NCBI GenBank assembly: GCA_964520985.1
Contig: CAZFPB010000015.1
Span: forward strand, 1 to 26,318
DNA: 26,318 nucleotides
Source: CAYSGL01 sp964520985
Lineage (GTDB): Bacteria; Pseudomonadota; Alphaproteobacteria; Micavibrionales; Micavibrionaceae
Direction: 5' to 3'
In this document: positions 14,951-21,253 of the stretch, piece after piece
Position numbering within the stretch: position 1 is the stretch's first letter
Layout of the letters: each line of letters starts with the position of its first letter
Notes under the pieces: generated by a model
Databases searched by the model: none
What the model saw: only the letters and a program-made list of their open reading frames with translations
What the model was told of the DNA's origin: nothing
Made by a program: the position numbers and the translations under genes

Positions 14951-16020
14951 GCCTTAGCAGAAGGCTTTGCACGTGGACGGCCGGCACCCTTAGGGCGGTC
15001 CATTTCACGCTCCCAGGCACGTACCGTTTCCTCGTGTTTGTGCTCGTCAGTGAGTACCTTGTATTCCTGCGCGCAGCGCAACGTTTCCTCAGGGCCAAAC
15101 AGGTCAGCGACATCCGGCGCGCCTGAGTCAGGGCCGAAGGAGCGGTGAAGCTGCGCAAGCAATCCGCCCGTTTTCGCATGCAAAGCGGCAAGCGAAGCCG
15201 CCAAATGGCGCGCTACTGCAAGATTCCAGTCCCCGAGGTCGCTATCCGACAAGAACTTACCTAACAGGTCGGACATGTCATCAACTGACAGATCGGCCTT
15301 TTTGTGAAGTGCCGCGCACTCCAATCGATAGTCCTGTACCGGCACCGGTACGTCGCCACCAGTCTTTACGCGTGCCTCGCGAAGGTCTTTGACGAGCTGC
15401 TGCAACCGCTCGACTTCGAGCTCCGATTTTTCGAGCTGGACGGCGATATCCGTTTTACGTTCCGACAGGTCCTTGATGGTCACGCGCAACTGCCGTACCG
15501 ACAATTCGGTAAGGTCGATGTCACCGTTTTCGAGTAGGTCGTGGATCACTTCCTCATCGGCACCGGCAATTGCCAGTACATGGCTCTTCGGGAGTACCAG
15601 CAGCTTCTCGCGTTCAGCCTCACTGCGAGACAGCAAGAATTCCGCGTACTGGATAGCGCGATATGCGGCGCGTTGCTCAAATCCACGGTCATCCAGGAGC
15701 GCGACAAATTCGCCGTGTTCGCAGTCTGCACGGAGGGCAAGGAGGTCAATACCGGCCGCCAGCATGTACTGCACGGACTGGTTCAAATTCTGTGCTGCGC
15801 GATCTATACGTTCTTGATGCGACACGCTGAGATTGAGGCCGAAACGTTTGGCCAAAGACCTGAGGTCATCTGTAATCTCAAATTTGACAACGTTGTCAAT
15901 TTTCTGGATGGCCGAGGTCACTGGTTTTGCCTCAACCGTGGTCACGTTTTTCAATTCCGGCTTTGCTTTCTTTGGCGCTGAGATGTCGTCCATAGGATCG
16001 ATAACGATCTTTTTGCTCAT
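14947..16020 (-). CDS. DUF3102-like coiled-coil protein preceding the transposase
   Basis: This 357-residue protein has residues 72-132 (LNQSVQYMLAAGIDLLALRA, EHGEFVALLDDRGFEQRAAY) resembling DUF3102. That family shows A-x-x-L-L-x-x-K-x-x-x-x-H-G-E-F followed by W-L-x-x-x-x-x-S-x-R-T-A-x-x-Y. A coiled coil spans 183-216 (IQKL-like heptads, KSELEVERLQQLVKDLREAR), and the last 30 residues are basic. Related proteins stand directly before the transposase in BcepMu-like phages. A DNA-binding or partition-like role is inferred from similarity to ParB-associated helical domains. GGGAG precedes the ATG at 16020, which overlaps the regulator gene upstream by ATGA. Confidence 0.7.
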   Translation of the reverse strand: MSKKIVIDPMDDISAPKKAKPELKNVTTVEAKPVTSAIQKIDNVVKFEITDDLRSLAKRFGLNLSVSHQERIDRAAQNLNQSVQYMLAAGIDLLALRADCEHGEFVALLDDRGFEQRAAYRAIQYAEFLLSRSEAEREKLLVLPKSHVLAIAGADEEVIHDLLENGDIDLTELSVRQLRVTIKDLSERKTDIAVQLEKSELEVERLQQLVKDLREARVKTGGDVPVPVQDYRLECAALHKKADLSVDDMSDLLGKFLSDSDLGDWNLAVARHLAASLAALHAKTGGLLAQLHRSFGPDSGAPDVADLFGPEETLRCAQEYKVLTDEHKHEETVRAWEREMDRPKGAGRPRAKPSAKA

Positions 16021-16223
16021 TTGGTTCTCCCGTTATCTTTGCCTGCTTCTGCGTCCTTCATGCCCAATGCAACTGCGATGTCGTGACCCTTACCGAAGTT
16101 ACCCAACTGCACACCACGTACTACTCGCGACACGGTTTGGTAGTCATAGCCAGCGCGTTCCGCCCACGCTCTAAGCGTGATTCCTTGTTCGCGTAACTTG
16201 CGCTTTGCTTGATCGCCTGTCAT
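16017..16223 (-). CDS. BcepMu gp16-family DNA-binding regulator (Ner-like position)
   Basis: This 68-residue protein has an HTH segment (KLREQGITLRAWAERAGYDYQTVSRVVRG), then a basic stretch and the family-typical GKGHDIAVALGMK ending. This is the signature of the BcepMu gp16 phage-associated family (TIGR04111). First in the early operon, directly facing the repressor, it occupies the place of Mu ner, which turns down early and repressor transcription. AAGGAGGT at the best spacing before the ATG at 16223 shows strong translation. Its leader has two 9-12 base direct repeats (TTTGATG) at 16237-16255, which it or the repressor might bind. Confidence 0.88.
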   Translation of the reverse strand: MTGDQAKRKLREQGITLRAWAERAGYDYQTVSRVVRGVQLGNFGKGHDIAVALGMKDAEAGKDNGRTK

Positions 16224-16268
16224 AGTTCGACCTCCTTTTGATGTTCATTTGATGATTAACTGGTGTCG

Positions 16269-16297
16269 ATTATGGTGCAGAATTCTGCATCAGTCAA
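16269..16297 (-). promoter_or_regulatory. Early promoter with palindromic operator in the spacer (Pe-like)
   Basis: On the minus strand TTGACT (16297-16292) and CATAAT (16274-16269) are separated by exactly 17 bases. The spacer contains TGCAGAATTCTGCA (16276-16289), a perfect 14-bp palindrome. A regulator bound there would block RNA polymerase directly. It leads into the gp16-like gene, so it should be the early promoter, repressed in the lysogen. A weaker plus-strand -10 (TAAAAT, 16317-16322) may serve the repressor. Confidence 0.8.
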
Positions 16298-16342
16298 ACA
16301 GTAAACAGCACTTTTTTAAAATATTTACGAGGAATGTTGCGC

Positions 16343-16801
16343 ATGATTGGTTTGCGACTACGCGAAGAGAGGGAACGCCTCGGACTGTCCCAGGAGGCCT
16401 TTGCGGCACTGGCCGAGGCGTCAAAGCGCTCGCAGATCGAGTGGGAGAAAGGCACAGCCTTTCCCAATGCAGAAGCGCTGGCGGCGTTTGCCGCCCAGGG
16501 CGCGGATGTGCAATACATCATCACGGGAATCAAATCTCCCGCCGCGCAACAGATCGCAGGGGCTGTCGAAGCAGCATTCACGATGGTTCAACGTGGCGCG
16601 GTCGCCGTCACCGCGCAGCAGTTCGCACAAATGGCTATGACGCTAATGCCTGCGTTCTCCACACCCCAGCCGGATAAGAAAACGAAGGATAAATCGCCTG
16701 GTAAGAAGACCACCAAGGTCGGCGGCAATGCTCAGATCGCCGAGGGGACCGGAATCGTGCAGGTAGGCGGAAACGCACGTAAAACTACGAACAGAAAATA
16801 A
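16343..16801 (+). CDS. Lysogeny repressor (HTH_XRE, phage c-like)
   Basis: This 152-residue protein runs from the ATG at 16343 (MIGLRLREERERLGLSQEAF). An ATG nine bases upstream is less likely because GAGG lies only one base before it, whereas GAGG is ten bases before 16343. Residues 1-65 are an XRE helix-turn-helix (SQEAFAALAEASKRSQIEWEKGTAFPN), then a helical link (AAQQIAGAVEAAF) and a basic flexible tail (KKTKDKSPGKKTTK). The tail ends with two G-G-N-A units (KVGGNAQIAEGTGIVQVGGN). No LexA-type peptidase domain. It diverges from the early operon and probably binds the palindrome at 16276-16289. Confidence 0.85.
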   Translation: MIGLRLREERERLGLSQEAFAALAEASKRSQIEWEKGTAFPNAEALAAFAAQGADVQYIITGIKSPAAQQIAGAVEAAFTMVQRGAVAVTAQQFAQMAMTLMPAFSTPQPDKKTKDKSPGKKTTKVGGNAQIAEGTGIVQVGGNARKTTNRK

Positions 16802-16834
16802 TGATCAATTCGTGTTTATTAAGGGATTTACCGC

Positions 16835-17341
16835 ATGACCAAGGGGAAGCAAGAAGCAACAGGGACTGACATCGTTCAGATAGGCAGAGACCTACATATC
16901 ACCATCCAGCAAACCATTCACCAGGCAGCGGTGCCGATGCTGTCCAGAGAACAGCGGCAGCGAATCGCAAGCCTCGTCGCTGAAGTGGAAGCAGCCGAGA
17001 ATCAACTGGTTTCACAGCGGCGCGTGCGATACGCATTGAACCGCGAGTTATGTGTAGGCTCCATTGACCAGGTAACGAGTGAGATGTACAACAAGGCGGT
17101 GGTCTACTTGGGTGGGTGGCGCGCCTGTGCTGCAGCAGAGCACCAAGGTATACCGGCGATGGTTTCCCAGGTGATTCGCATTTGGACTGTTGCACCGTCA
17201 TTGCAAATGGAAATAGCGCGATTCCTGCGCGACCAATTCGCGACGACAAAACTTAACGATCTGAGTTACTGGCAAATGCGCTGCACTTTGGCTTACGCAA
17301 TGCAGTGTTGGACTGATTACTGGAAAGCGAGAGGAAATTGA
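16835..17341 (+). CDS. Unrecognised lysogen-expressed protein, ORF6C-like region
   Basis: This 168-residue protein lies 33 bases after the repressor and is probably in its operon. AAGGGA precedes the ATG. Residues 9-30 (TGTDIVQIGRDLHITIQQTI) share with the repressor tail the pattern GT-x-IVQ-(I/V)-G. Residues 37-100 are helical (SREQRQRIASLVAEVEAAEN, then LNRELCVGSIDQVTSEMYNKA and YLGGW). They resemble the ORF6C/P22_AR_C domain at the end of phage antirepressors, but there is no N-terminal Bro or KilA domain. A role in lysogeny control, or as part of a cargo system with the two genes after it, is inferred. Stop and next start are almost contiguous. Confidence 0.6.
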   Translation: MTKGKQEATGTDIVQIGRDLHITIQQTIHQAAVPMLSREQRQRIASLVAEVEAAENQLVSQRRVRYALNRELCVGSIDQVTSEMYNKAVVYLGGWRACAAAEHQGIPAMVSQVIRIWTVAPSLQMEIARFLRDQFATTKLNDLSYWQMRCTLAYAMQCWTDYWKARGN

Positions 17342-17343
17342 AT

Positions 17344-17784
17344 ATGAAAAAAACTAATTTATACATCGCATCGATTGCCCTTGCGATGGCCAGCAACTTT
17401 GCATTTGCAGCGGGCGAAACAGCCGCATACAAATTGGCTGTTGTCGATGCGAACCAGTTCGTAGCCAAGAACGGAATTGAGGATAAACGTGCGCAAGCCG
17501 CTTTGTCGTCGGCGCTCAAAATATGCAATGCTAAGACCGAGGCACAACTGTCGGATCAGTCGGTTGCTGTTTCCAATCTACTGAACAAAGACGGCTTGTT
17601 CACGCGTCCAGTCGATATCCTGGAAGCGCTTGGCGCGTTGCATGAAGGTGCCAAGGCTAAGGTCGATTGTGCGTCCACAATGTCGCAGTACGCCACTGTT
17701 CGCAAATCCTTGAATTACACGCACTCGCAGGCGGTGGCTGCATTGCGCGTCTTGCAGAATGCATCGGTGGGTAGTCGGCAATGA
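17344..17784 (+). CDS. Secreted small protein of unknown function
   Basis: This 146-residue protein has a clear signal peptide: MKKTNLYIASIALAMASNFA, cleaved after AFA. The ATG at 17344 is preferred over an in-frame TTG at 17338, which lies only a few bases from the GAGG. The mature chain of about 124 residues is helical and has two cysteines (KICNA and VDCAS), able to pair in the periplasm. No known domain recognised. Translationally coupled upstream and downstream (ATGA with the next gene). The early part is visibly AT-richer than the structural genes. A lysogenic conversion or superinfection-exclusion factor fits the position but is not shown. Confidence 0.6.
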   Translation: MKKTNLYIASIALAMASNFAFAAGETAAYKLAVVDANQFVAKNGIEDKRAQAALSSALKICNAKTEAQLSDQSVAVSNLLNKDGLFTRPVDILEALGALHEGAKAKVDCASTMSQYATVRKSLNYTHSQAVAALRVLQNASVGSRQ

Positions 17785-18572
17785 GAGTCGGTCTTACCTG
17801 GTTGAAGAAGTGGCTGATCAAGAAATATGTACCGAAATTGATGGCCTGCGGATGCCCGCCGCTGATTCCCCGCAGCGGCAAAGCCGGTGATGCCGTCCGC
17901 TGCTTTACCCTCTACCTGGGCGACGTCGAGAAGCCTGATGTAATGCTTACTGGATTTGACGGTGCAGTTTTTACTGGGAATGCATGGGGCGACAATTCAT
18001 ACACTGTGCCTACCACAGAAAGTCTAGACGATGCAGTTGACCGCTTGGTTATTTGGCACTACTACGGTGTCGCGGAGGTTGTTTACCAGGGCATCTTTGA
18101 CTATCTTCGAGGCAGATTCTTTAGATTTGAGTACCTTTACATCCGATTGTCGTGGGGGAAGTCTCATGTCGCGCAACTTTGGTTCAATAACAAAAAGCTG
18201 GTCACCACCTCAAGGACTGTATTGCTCAAGGCATTGTTAGCGGCGGCTGTAGATGGGCAACCCCATGTATCGGTCTCGGGCTTGCTTCGCTCGATACACG
18301 GCATCCGTTTGTACGGACGGCCGGATAAGAAACTGCACATCAATCGTGCTGAGGTCTTTCTCGATGGCATGCGCGATACCAAAGAAGTAGCGCGTGAACA
18401 TAGCATGTACTCAATTACGGGCCATGGAATTGCGACATTGGAACGATATGAGGAGGAGGCGCGTAAACACAAGGCACAAGTGCGCATTCAATGGTTGATT
18501 GCGCTGCTTACGTGCGTCATTGCCTTGACCGGCGTCTATACAATATTTTCGGGTGCATCAACAGCAACATGA
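17781..18572 (+). CDS. Tail-anchored membrane protein of unknown function
   Basis: This 263-residue protein overlaps the previous gene by ATGA. Residues 1-225 are soluble, mixed alpha/beta, with basic N-terminal residues (LKKWLIKKYVPKL) and a CGCPP cluster near residue 23. Residues 236-258 (WLIALLTCVIALTGVYTIF) are one transmembrane segment at the C-terminus, so the bulk is cytosolic or periplasmic depending on insertion. Arginine/lysine residues just before the segment suggest a cytosolic N-terminal part. No catalytic motif recognised. With the two genes before it, it forms a three-gene cassette between repressor and lysis genes, a common place for prophage cargo. Confidence 0.6.
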   Translation: MRVGLTWLKKWLIKKYVPKLMACGCPPLIPRSGKAGDAVRCFTLYLGDVEKPDVMLTGFDGAVFTGNAWGDNSYTVPTTESLDDAVDRLVIWHYYGVAEVVYQGIFDYLRGRFFRFEYLYIRLSWGKSHVAQLWFNNKKLVTTSRTVLLKALLAAAVDGQPHVSVSGLLRSIHGIRLYGRPDKKLHINRAEVFLDGMRDTKEVAREHSMYSITGHGIATLERYEEEARKHKAQVRIQWLIALLTCVIALTGVYTIFSGASTAT

Positions 18573-18602
18573 CTTCGCGACTCTCCGTCAATTGACTACC
18601 TC

Positions 18603-18618
18603 TGTGAAACGTTTCACA
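18603..18618 (+). promoter_or_regulatory. Perfect 16-bp palindrome upstream of the lysis operon (Plys-like activator site)
   Basis: TGTGAAACGTTTCACA is perfectly self-complementary. Right after it comes AATATTTAAATATT, another perfect palindrome (18619-18632). It lies about 90 bases before the holin ATG. The TGTGAAA-N3-TTCA-N2-AATATTT core recurs before the protease operon (8030-8015). If the activator binds near -43, as Mor/C proteins do in Mu, the start would be near 18654, with TAACCT (18642-18647) a weak -10. Confidence 0.65.
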
Positions 18619-18640
18619 AATATTTAAATATTGCCAAGCC

Positions 18641-18665
18641 GTAACCTGACAACTGTCATGGTTAC
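18641..18665 (+). other. Hairpin just upstream of the holin gene
   Basis: GTAACC-TGACA and TGTCA-T-GGTTAC pair over 11 bases with one bulged T and a short loop. It lies between the dyad 18603-18618 and the holin start. It could be a leader hairpin, the end of the upstream cargo operon, or a second protein site. No T-run follows on the plus strand. Confidence 0.4.
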
Positions 18666-18706
18666 GGGTGCCACCGAAAGCGCACCTGAACACTCAGGAG
18701 CGCTTT

Positions 18707-19018
18707 ATGATCAAACTTCCCCGCCTTACTTTCTTTCTGCTGCTCAGCATTCTGCTGATGGTGCTGGCCTTCCTTTTCCGCACCGCTGACCCACTGGTCT
18801 CTGTCTCCCTCTACAAAGCGCATCTGATGTCGCTCGGTGGCTGGGGCGGGTATTGGTTGGATCGCGCTGCCTTCCCGTATGGCCGACCCCACCAGTATTG
18901 CAAAGACGGCGTATGTGAAGTGCAAACCGACGAAGATGCGGAAGCCCTCAATGCCGCGAGTATTCGGCGCGCCATCATCATCGGTGCAAGTTTAATTTGC
19001 GTCGGCCTCGCGGCTTGA
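18707..19018 (+). CDS. Putative holin
   Basis: This 103-residue membrane protein has hydrophobic segments near residues 4-25 (PRLTFFLLLSILLMVLAFLF) and 83-102 (IIIGASLICVGLAA). Between them lies the family-typical ALMSLGGWGGYWLDRAAFP-like stretch (LMSLGGWGGYWLDRA), seen in Mu/BcepMu holins. The ATG at 18707 has AGGAG at six-base spacing; an upstream GTG at 18668 is in frame but has no such site. The holin would form membrane holes at the end of infection and let the muralytic enzyme act. It heads the lysis cassette, and its stop overlaps the next start as TGATG. Confidence 0.78.
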   Translation: MIKLPRLTFFLLLSILLMVLAFLFRTADPLVSVSLYKAHLMSLGGWGGYWLDRAAFPYGRPHQYCKDGVCEVQTDEDAEALNAASIRRAIIIGASLICVGLAA

Positions 19019-19743
19019 TGGGAACCGTAACTATGCCGACCCAGACTCGCCTTAAAGCGCTGTTGGGCCTTTGCTGGACCGGTCCAGCGTTGGCGATCTA
19101 TTACATCGCCCTCTGGCTGCTATCAATCGCCAACGCTGCGATTAAAATCGCGGCGGGAATTGTCCTGGCGTTCTTCCTGATTGCGTTCATCCAGGACGCC
19201 AGTGCGCAAATTCCAAGCGATGCCAACCAGCATAAACGTCACCTGCGGCAGCAAGCGCATTTGATATGGGGCATTGATGCACCGGTAGCTACCTTTGCGG
19301 GCCAAATCCATCAGGAAAGCCGCTGGCGGCCGAATGCAGTCAGCCGGGTAGGTGCGGAAGGCCTCGCCCAATTTATGCCCGCCACGGCCGTCTGGATCAG
19401 CGGCATCTATCCTGACCTGGCAGACAACGCGCCGACCAATCCAACATGGGCCATTCGCGCCTTACTGCGCTATGACAAGTATCTGCATGACCGCGTTGCC
19501 GGTAGCACACCATGTGAACGCATGGGTTTCTCGCTGGCCGGATACAACGGCGGGCTCGGCTGGGTCATCAAACGCAAGGCGCGGTCTGATAAGCCCCTGC
19601 AGTGCTTCAGCGCGACCTGTGACATCAATCCGGGTATCACACCTGCAAACCAACGCGAGAATGCCGATTACCCGCGCCGCATCCTATTCCAGCACGAACC
19701 GCTCTACGTAAAAGCGGGTTGGGGCCGTGGGAGCTGCACATGA
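19018..19743 (+). CDS. Membrane-anchored lytic transglycosylase (endolysin)
   Basis: It is about 241 residues from an ATG overlapping the holin stop (TGATG), or 236 from a second ATG at 19033 with GGGA upstream; the sequence does not decide. Numbered from the second ATG, a long hydrophobic stretch covers residues 8-57 (ALLGLCWTG... AFFLIAFIQ). It looks like a signal-anchor or two membrane spans and would hold the enzyme at the membrane. The SLT domain follows with catalytic E95 in GQIHQESRWRPNAVS and the motifs GAEGLAQFMPAT and SLAGYNGGLGW. It cleaves peptidoglycan for lysis. Overlap with Rz is ATGA. Confidence 0.9.
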   Translation: MGTVTMPTQTRLKALLGLCWTGPALAIYYIALWLLSIANAAIKIAAGIVLAFFLIAFIQDASAQIPSDANQHKRHLRQQAHLIWGIDAPVATFAGQIHQESRWRPNAVSRVGAEGLAQFMPATAVWISGIYPDLADNAPTNPTWAIRALLRYDKYLHDRVAGSTPCERMGFSLAGYNGGLGWVIKRKARSDKPLQCFSATCDINPGITPANQRENADYPRRILFQHEPLYVKAGWGRGSCT

Positions 19744-20213
19744 TTCGCTCCATCGCATACCTATTAGTCGGATTTGTCCTGGGTTTCGCGGTATCCCACT
19801 TTACGACCACTTCGTCGGTCACAAAGAGTATCGACGCCAAGAGCAGCAAGGCGGAGGTCAAGCGTGTCGGGAAGCAATTGAAGGCGAACGACCAGGCCGG
19901 AAATTCGTTCGAGAAAAAGCGCCGCGAGATCGACGGCATCTACCAAGAATTTGCAAAGGAGGCATCCAATGATGCACCTCACGAAGTTGACGATTGTGTG
20001 TTGCCTGCTGAGCGCCTGCGCCGGTGGCGTGCCGCAAACGCAGGACCCCTTAGAGGTTCTGCCACCGGCGAATCTGACCCAGCCACCCCAAGCACTACCA
20101 CAGCCGAAGGATGGCAAGGTAACGACGCTGGAAGAGAACCACCAGGCGGTGACGAAGCAGTACCACCTGCTAGCGGCTCAACTGTGCGAGCTGCTTCGAC
20201 GGTCGGGCATTGA
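19740..20213 (+). CDS. Rz: Rz-like inner-membrane spanin
   Basis: This 157-residue protein starts at ATG 19740 (GGAG six bases upstream; ATGA overlap with the endolysin). A single N-terminal membrane helix (SIAYLLVGFVLGFAVSHF) is followed by a charged coiled-coil region (KAEVKRVGKQLKANDQAGNS), then a proline/glycine/serine-rich tail. That is the i-spanin layout: anchored in the inner membrane and reaching across the periplasm to the lipoprotein partner. The tail after about residue 85 is low complexity because it shares DNA with the nested Rz1 gene in another frame. It fuses inner and outer membranes in the last step of lysis with Rz1. Confidence 0.85.
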   Translation: MIRSIAYLLVGFVLGFAVSHFTTTSSVTKSIDAKSSKAEVKRVGKQLKANDQAGNSFEKKRREIDGIYQEFAKEASNDAPHEVDDCVLPAERLRRWRAANAGPLRGSATGESDPATPSTTTAEGWQGNDAGREPPGGDEAVPPASGSTVRAASTVGH

Positions 20214-20259
20214 ATGGCGCGAGTGCGCGCCTTACTACGGCGATACAAATAACAAATGA
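19969..20259 (+). CDS. Rz1: Rz1-like outer-membrane lipoprotein spanin (overlapping Rz in +1 frame)
   Basis: This 96-residue protein starts with AAGGAGG (19956-19962) six bases before ATG 19969. Signal peptide (TKLTIVCCLLSACAGG) has a lipobox LLSAC, with the cysteine lipidated. Proline-rich mature chain (LPPANLTQPPQALPQPKDG) is typical of o-spanins. It begins inside the Rz gene in the +1 frame and ends 46 bases after it, so most of both proteins come from the same DNA. The stop overlaps the zinc-finger gene as ATGA. Longer than most Rz1 proteins, with a C-terminal helix containing two cysteines. Confidence 0.87.
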   Translation: MMHLTKLTIVCCLLSACAGGVPQTQDPLEVLPPANLTQPPQALPQPKDGKVTTLEENHQAVTKQYHLLAAQLCELLRRSGIEWRECAPYYGDTNNK

Positions 20260-20474
20260 CCGAAAACGAATTTGAGCAGGCGCAAAAGCTGGAAGAGACG
20301 GATCGCCTGCGCGGCCTGGCCGCGATACGCGATGCCTTGGATGCACCTGGCACAGCCGCCTGCACAGACTGCACAGCGCGCATCCCGAAGGAACGCAAAC
20401 TAGCGGTGCCAAACGCCACACGCTGCACAAAATGCCAAACCATCCACGAAAAGGCCGCAAGACATGGACGATAA
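20256..20474 (+). CDS. TraR/DksA-type C4 zinc-finger protein
   Basis: This 72-residue protein has a helical N-terminal half (LEETDRLRGLAAIRDALD) and a C4 zinc finger: C-T-D-C-x(n)-R-I-P-x-x-R-x-x-A-x-P-x-A-x-R-C-T-K-C. This is the TraR/DksA pattern. TraR-like proteins enter the RNA polymerase secondary channel and shift promoter choice without needing ppGpp, so a role in turning host transcription toward the late phage programme fits. Overlaps Rz1 by ATGA and the next gene by 11 bases. Such genes occur in BcepMu-like phages at this place. Confidence 0.88.
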   Translation: MTENEFEQAQKLEETDRLRGLAAIRDALDAPGTAACTDCTARIPKERKLAVPNATRCTKCQTIHEKAARHGR

Positions 20475-20751
20475 CAAACTGCAGCAGGACATCCTGAGAT
20501 CGTTGGGATCAATTCAGGCGGAGTTGCGCGGGCAGCGTGACCTTATGAACGAGCACAACAATTCACTGCACCGCAGGATCAATGATATCGACAAGGCAAG
20601 CGAGCAACGTTTTGAAGCTGCGGAAGAACGTATCGCGAAGCTGGAAACCACACAGCAAGGCCTGCTCATTCGGACTGCGTCTGCAGGTGGCATTGCAGGT
20701 GCGGTGGCAACAGTGATGATCGAACTGATCAAACTGAAAACGGGTTCCTAA
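20464..20751 (+). CDS. Coiled-coil membrane protein (DUF2730-like)
   Basis: This 95-residue protein has residues 5-65 as a strong heptad coiled coil (LQQDILRSLGSIQAELRGQR, AEERIAKLETTQQGL). It is followed by a single C-terminal membrane segment (SAGGIAGAVATVMIELIKL). This matches the small DUF2730/hemolysin-XhlA-like proteins just ahead of terminase in Mu-like phages. A role in lysis control or membrane association of packaging is possible but unproven. It overlaps the zinc-finger gene and ends five bases before terminase small subunit. Confidence 0.65.
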   Translation: MDDNKLQQDILRSLGSIQAELRGQRDLMNEHNNSLHRRINDIDKASEQRFEAAEERIAKLETTQQGLLIRTASAGGIAGAVATVMIELIKLKTGS

Positions 20752-20755
20752 GCCA

Positions 20756-21253
20756 ATGGCTATCGACCACAAGATCAAGACTGAAGTGCGTGCCAAGTTT
20801 ATCCAGGGGCAGTCGCTGCAGACGGCCGCTGACTTGGCTGGCGCGTCGTATCAGAGTGCGCGCAATTGGAAACGCAAAGCGAAAACAGCCGGCGACGACT
20901 GGGAGCTTGCCCGCGCAGCACGTCGCTTGTCGAGCGGTGGCCTGGAAGAGATGACGGGCCAGATCCTCGAAGAGCTATCCACCCAGTTCATGGCGACGTT
21001 AAACGATGTCAAAGCAAAAGGCGATATTCCACCGGCACAAAAAGCCGAGATTCTGGCTCGTCTGTCTGATAGCTATGTGAAGACAATCAATGCGGCAGCG
21101 AAGGGCAACCCGAAACTGTCGGAGCTATCGATTGCGATGGATATCTTGCGTGAGCTGGCAGCTTTTATTGCGACTCATCATCCCAAACTGCGTGACTCGT
21201 TTATCGAGGTCATCGAATCGTTTGGACCGGAGATAGCGAAGAAGTATGGCTAA
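20756..21253 (+). CDS. Terminase small subunit (DUF1804, Mu gp27-like)
   Basis: This 165-residue protein has an N-terminal HTH (VRAKFIQGQSLQTAADLAGA, ARNWKRKAKTAGDDW) that would bind the packaging end. A helical C-terminal half (AQKAEILARLSDSYVKTINA, SIAMDILRELAAFI) matches DUF1804. In Mu, packaging begins near the left genome end and this subunit recognises it. It overlaps the large subunit by eight bases. No defect visible. Confidence 0.88.
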   Translation: MAIDHKIKTEVRAKFIQGQSLQTAADLAGASYQSARNWKRKAKTAGDDWELARAARRLSSGGLEEMTGQILEELSTQFMATLNDVKAKGDIPPAQKAEILARLSDSYVKTINAAAKGNPKLSELSIAMDILRELAAFIATHHPKLRDSFIEVIESFGPEIAKKYG

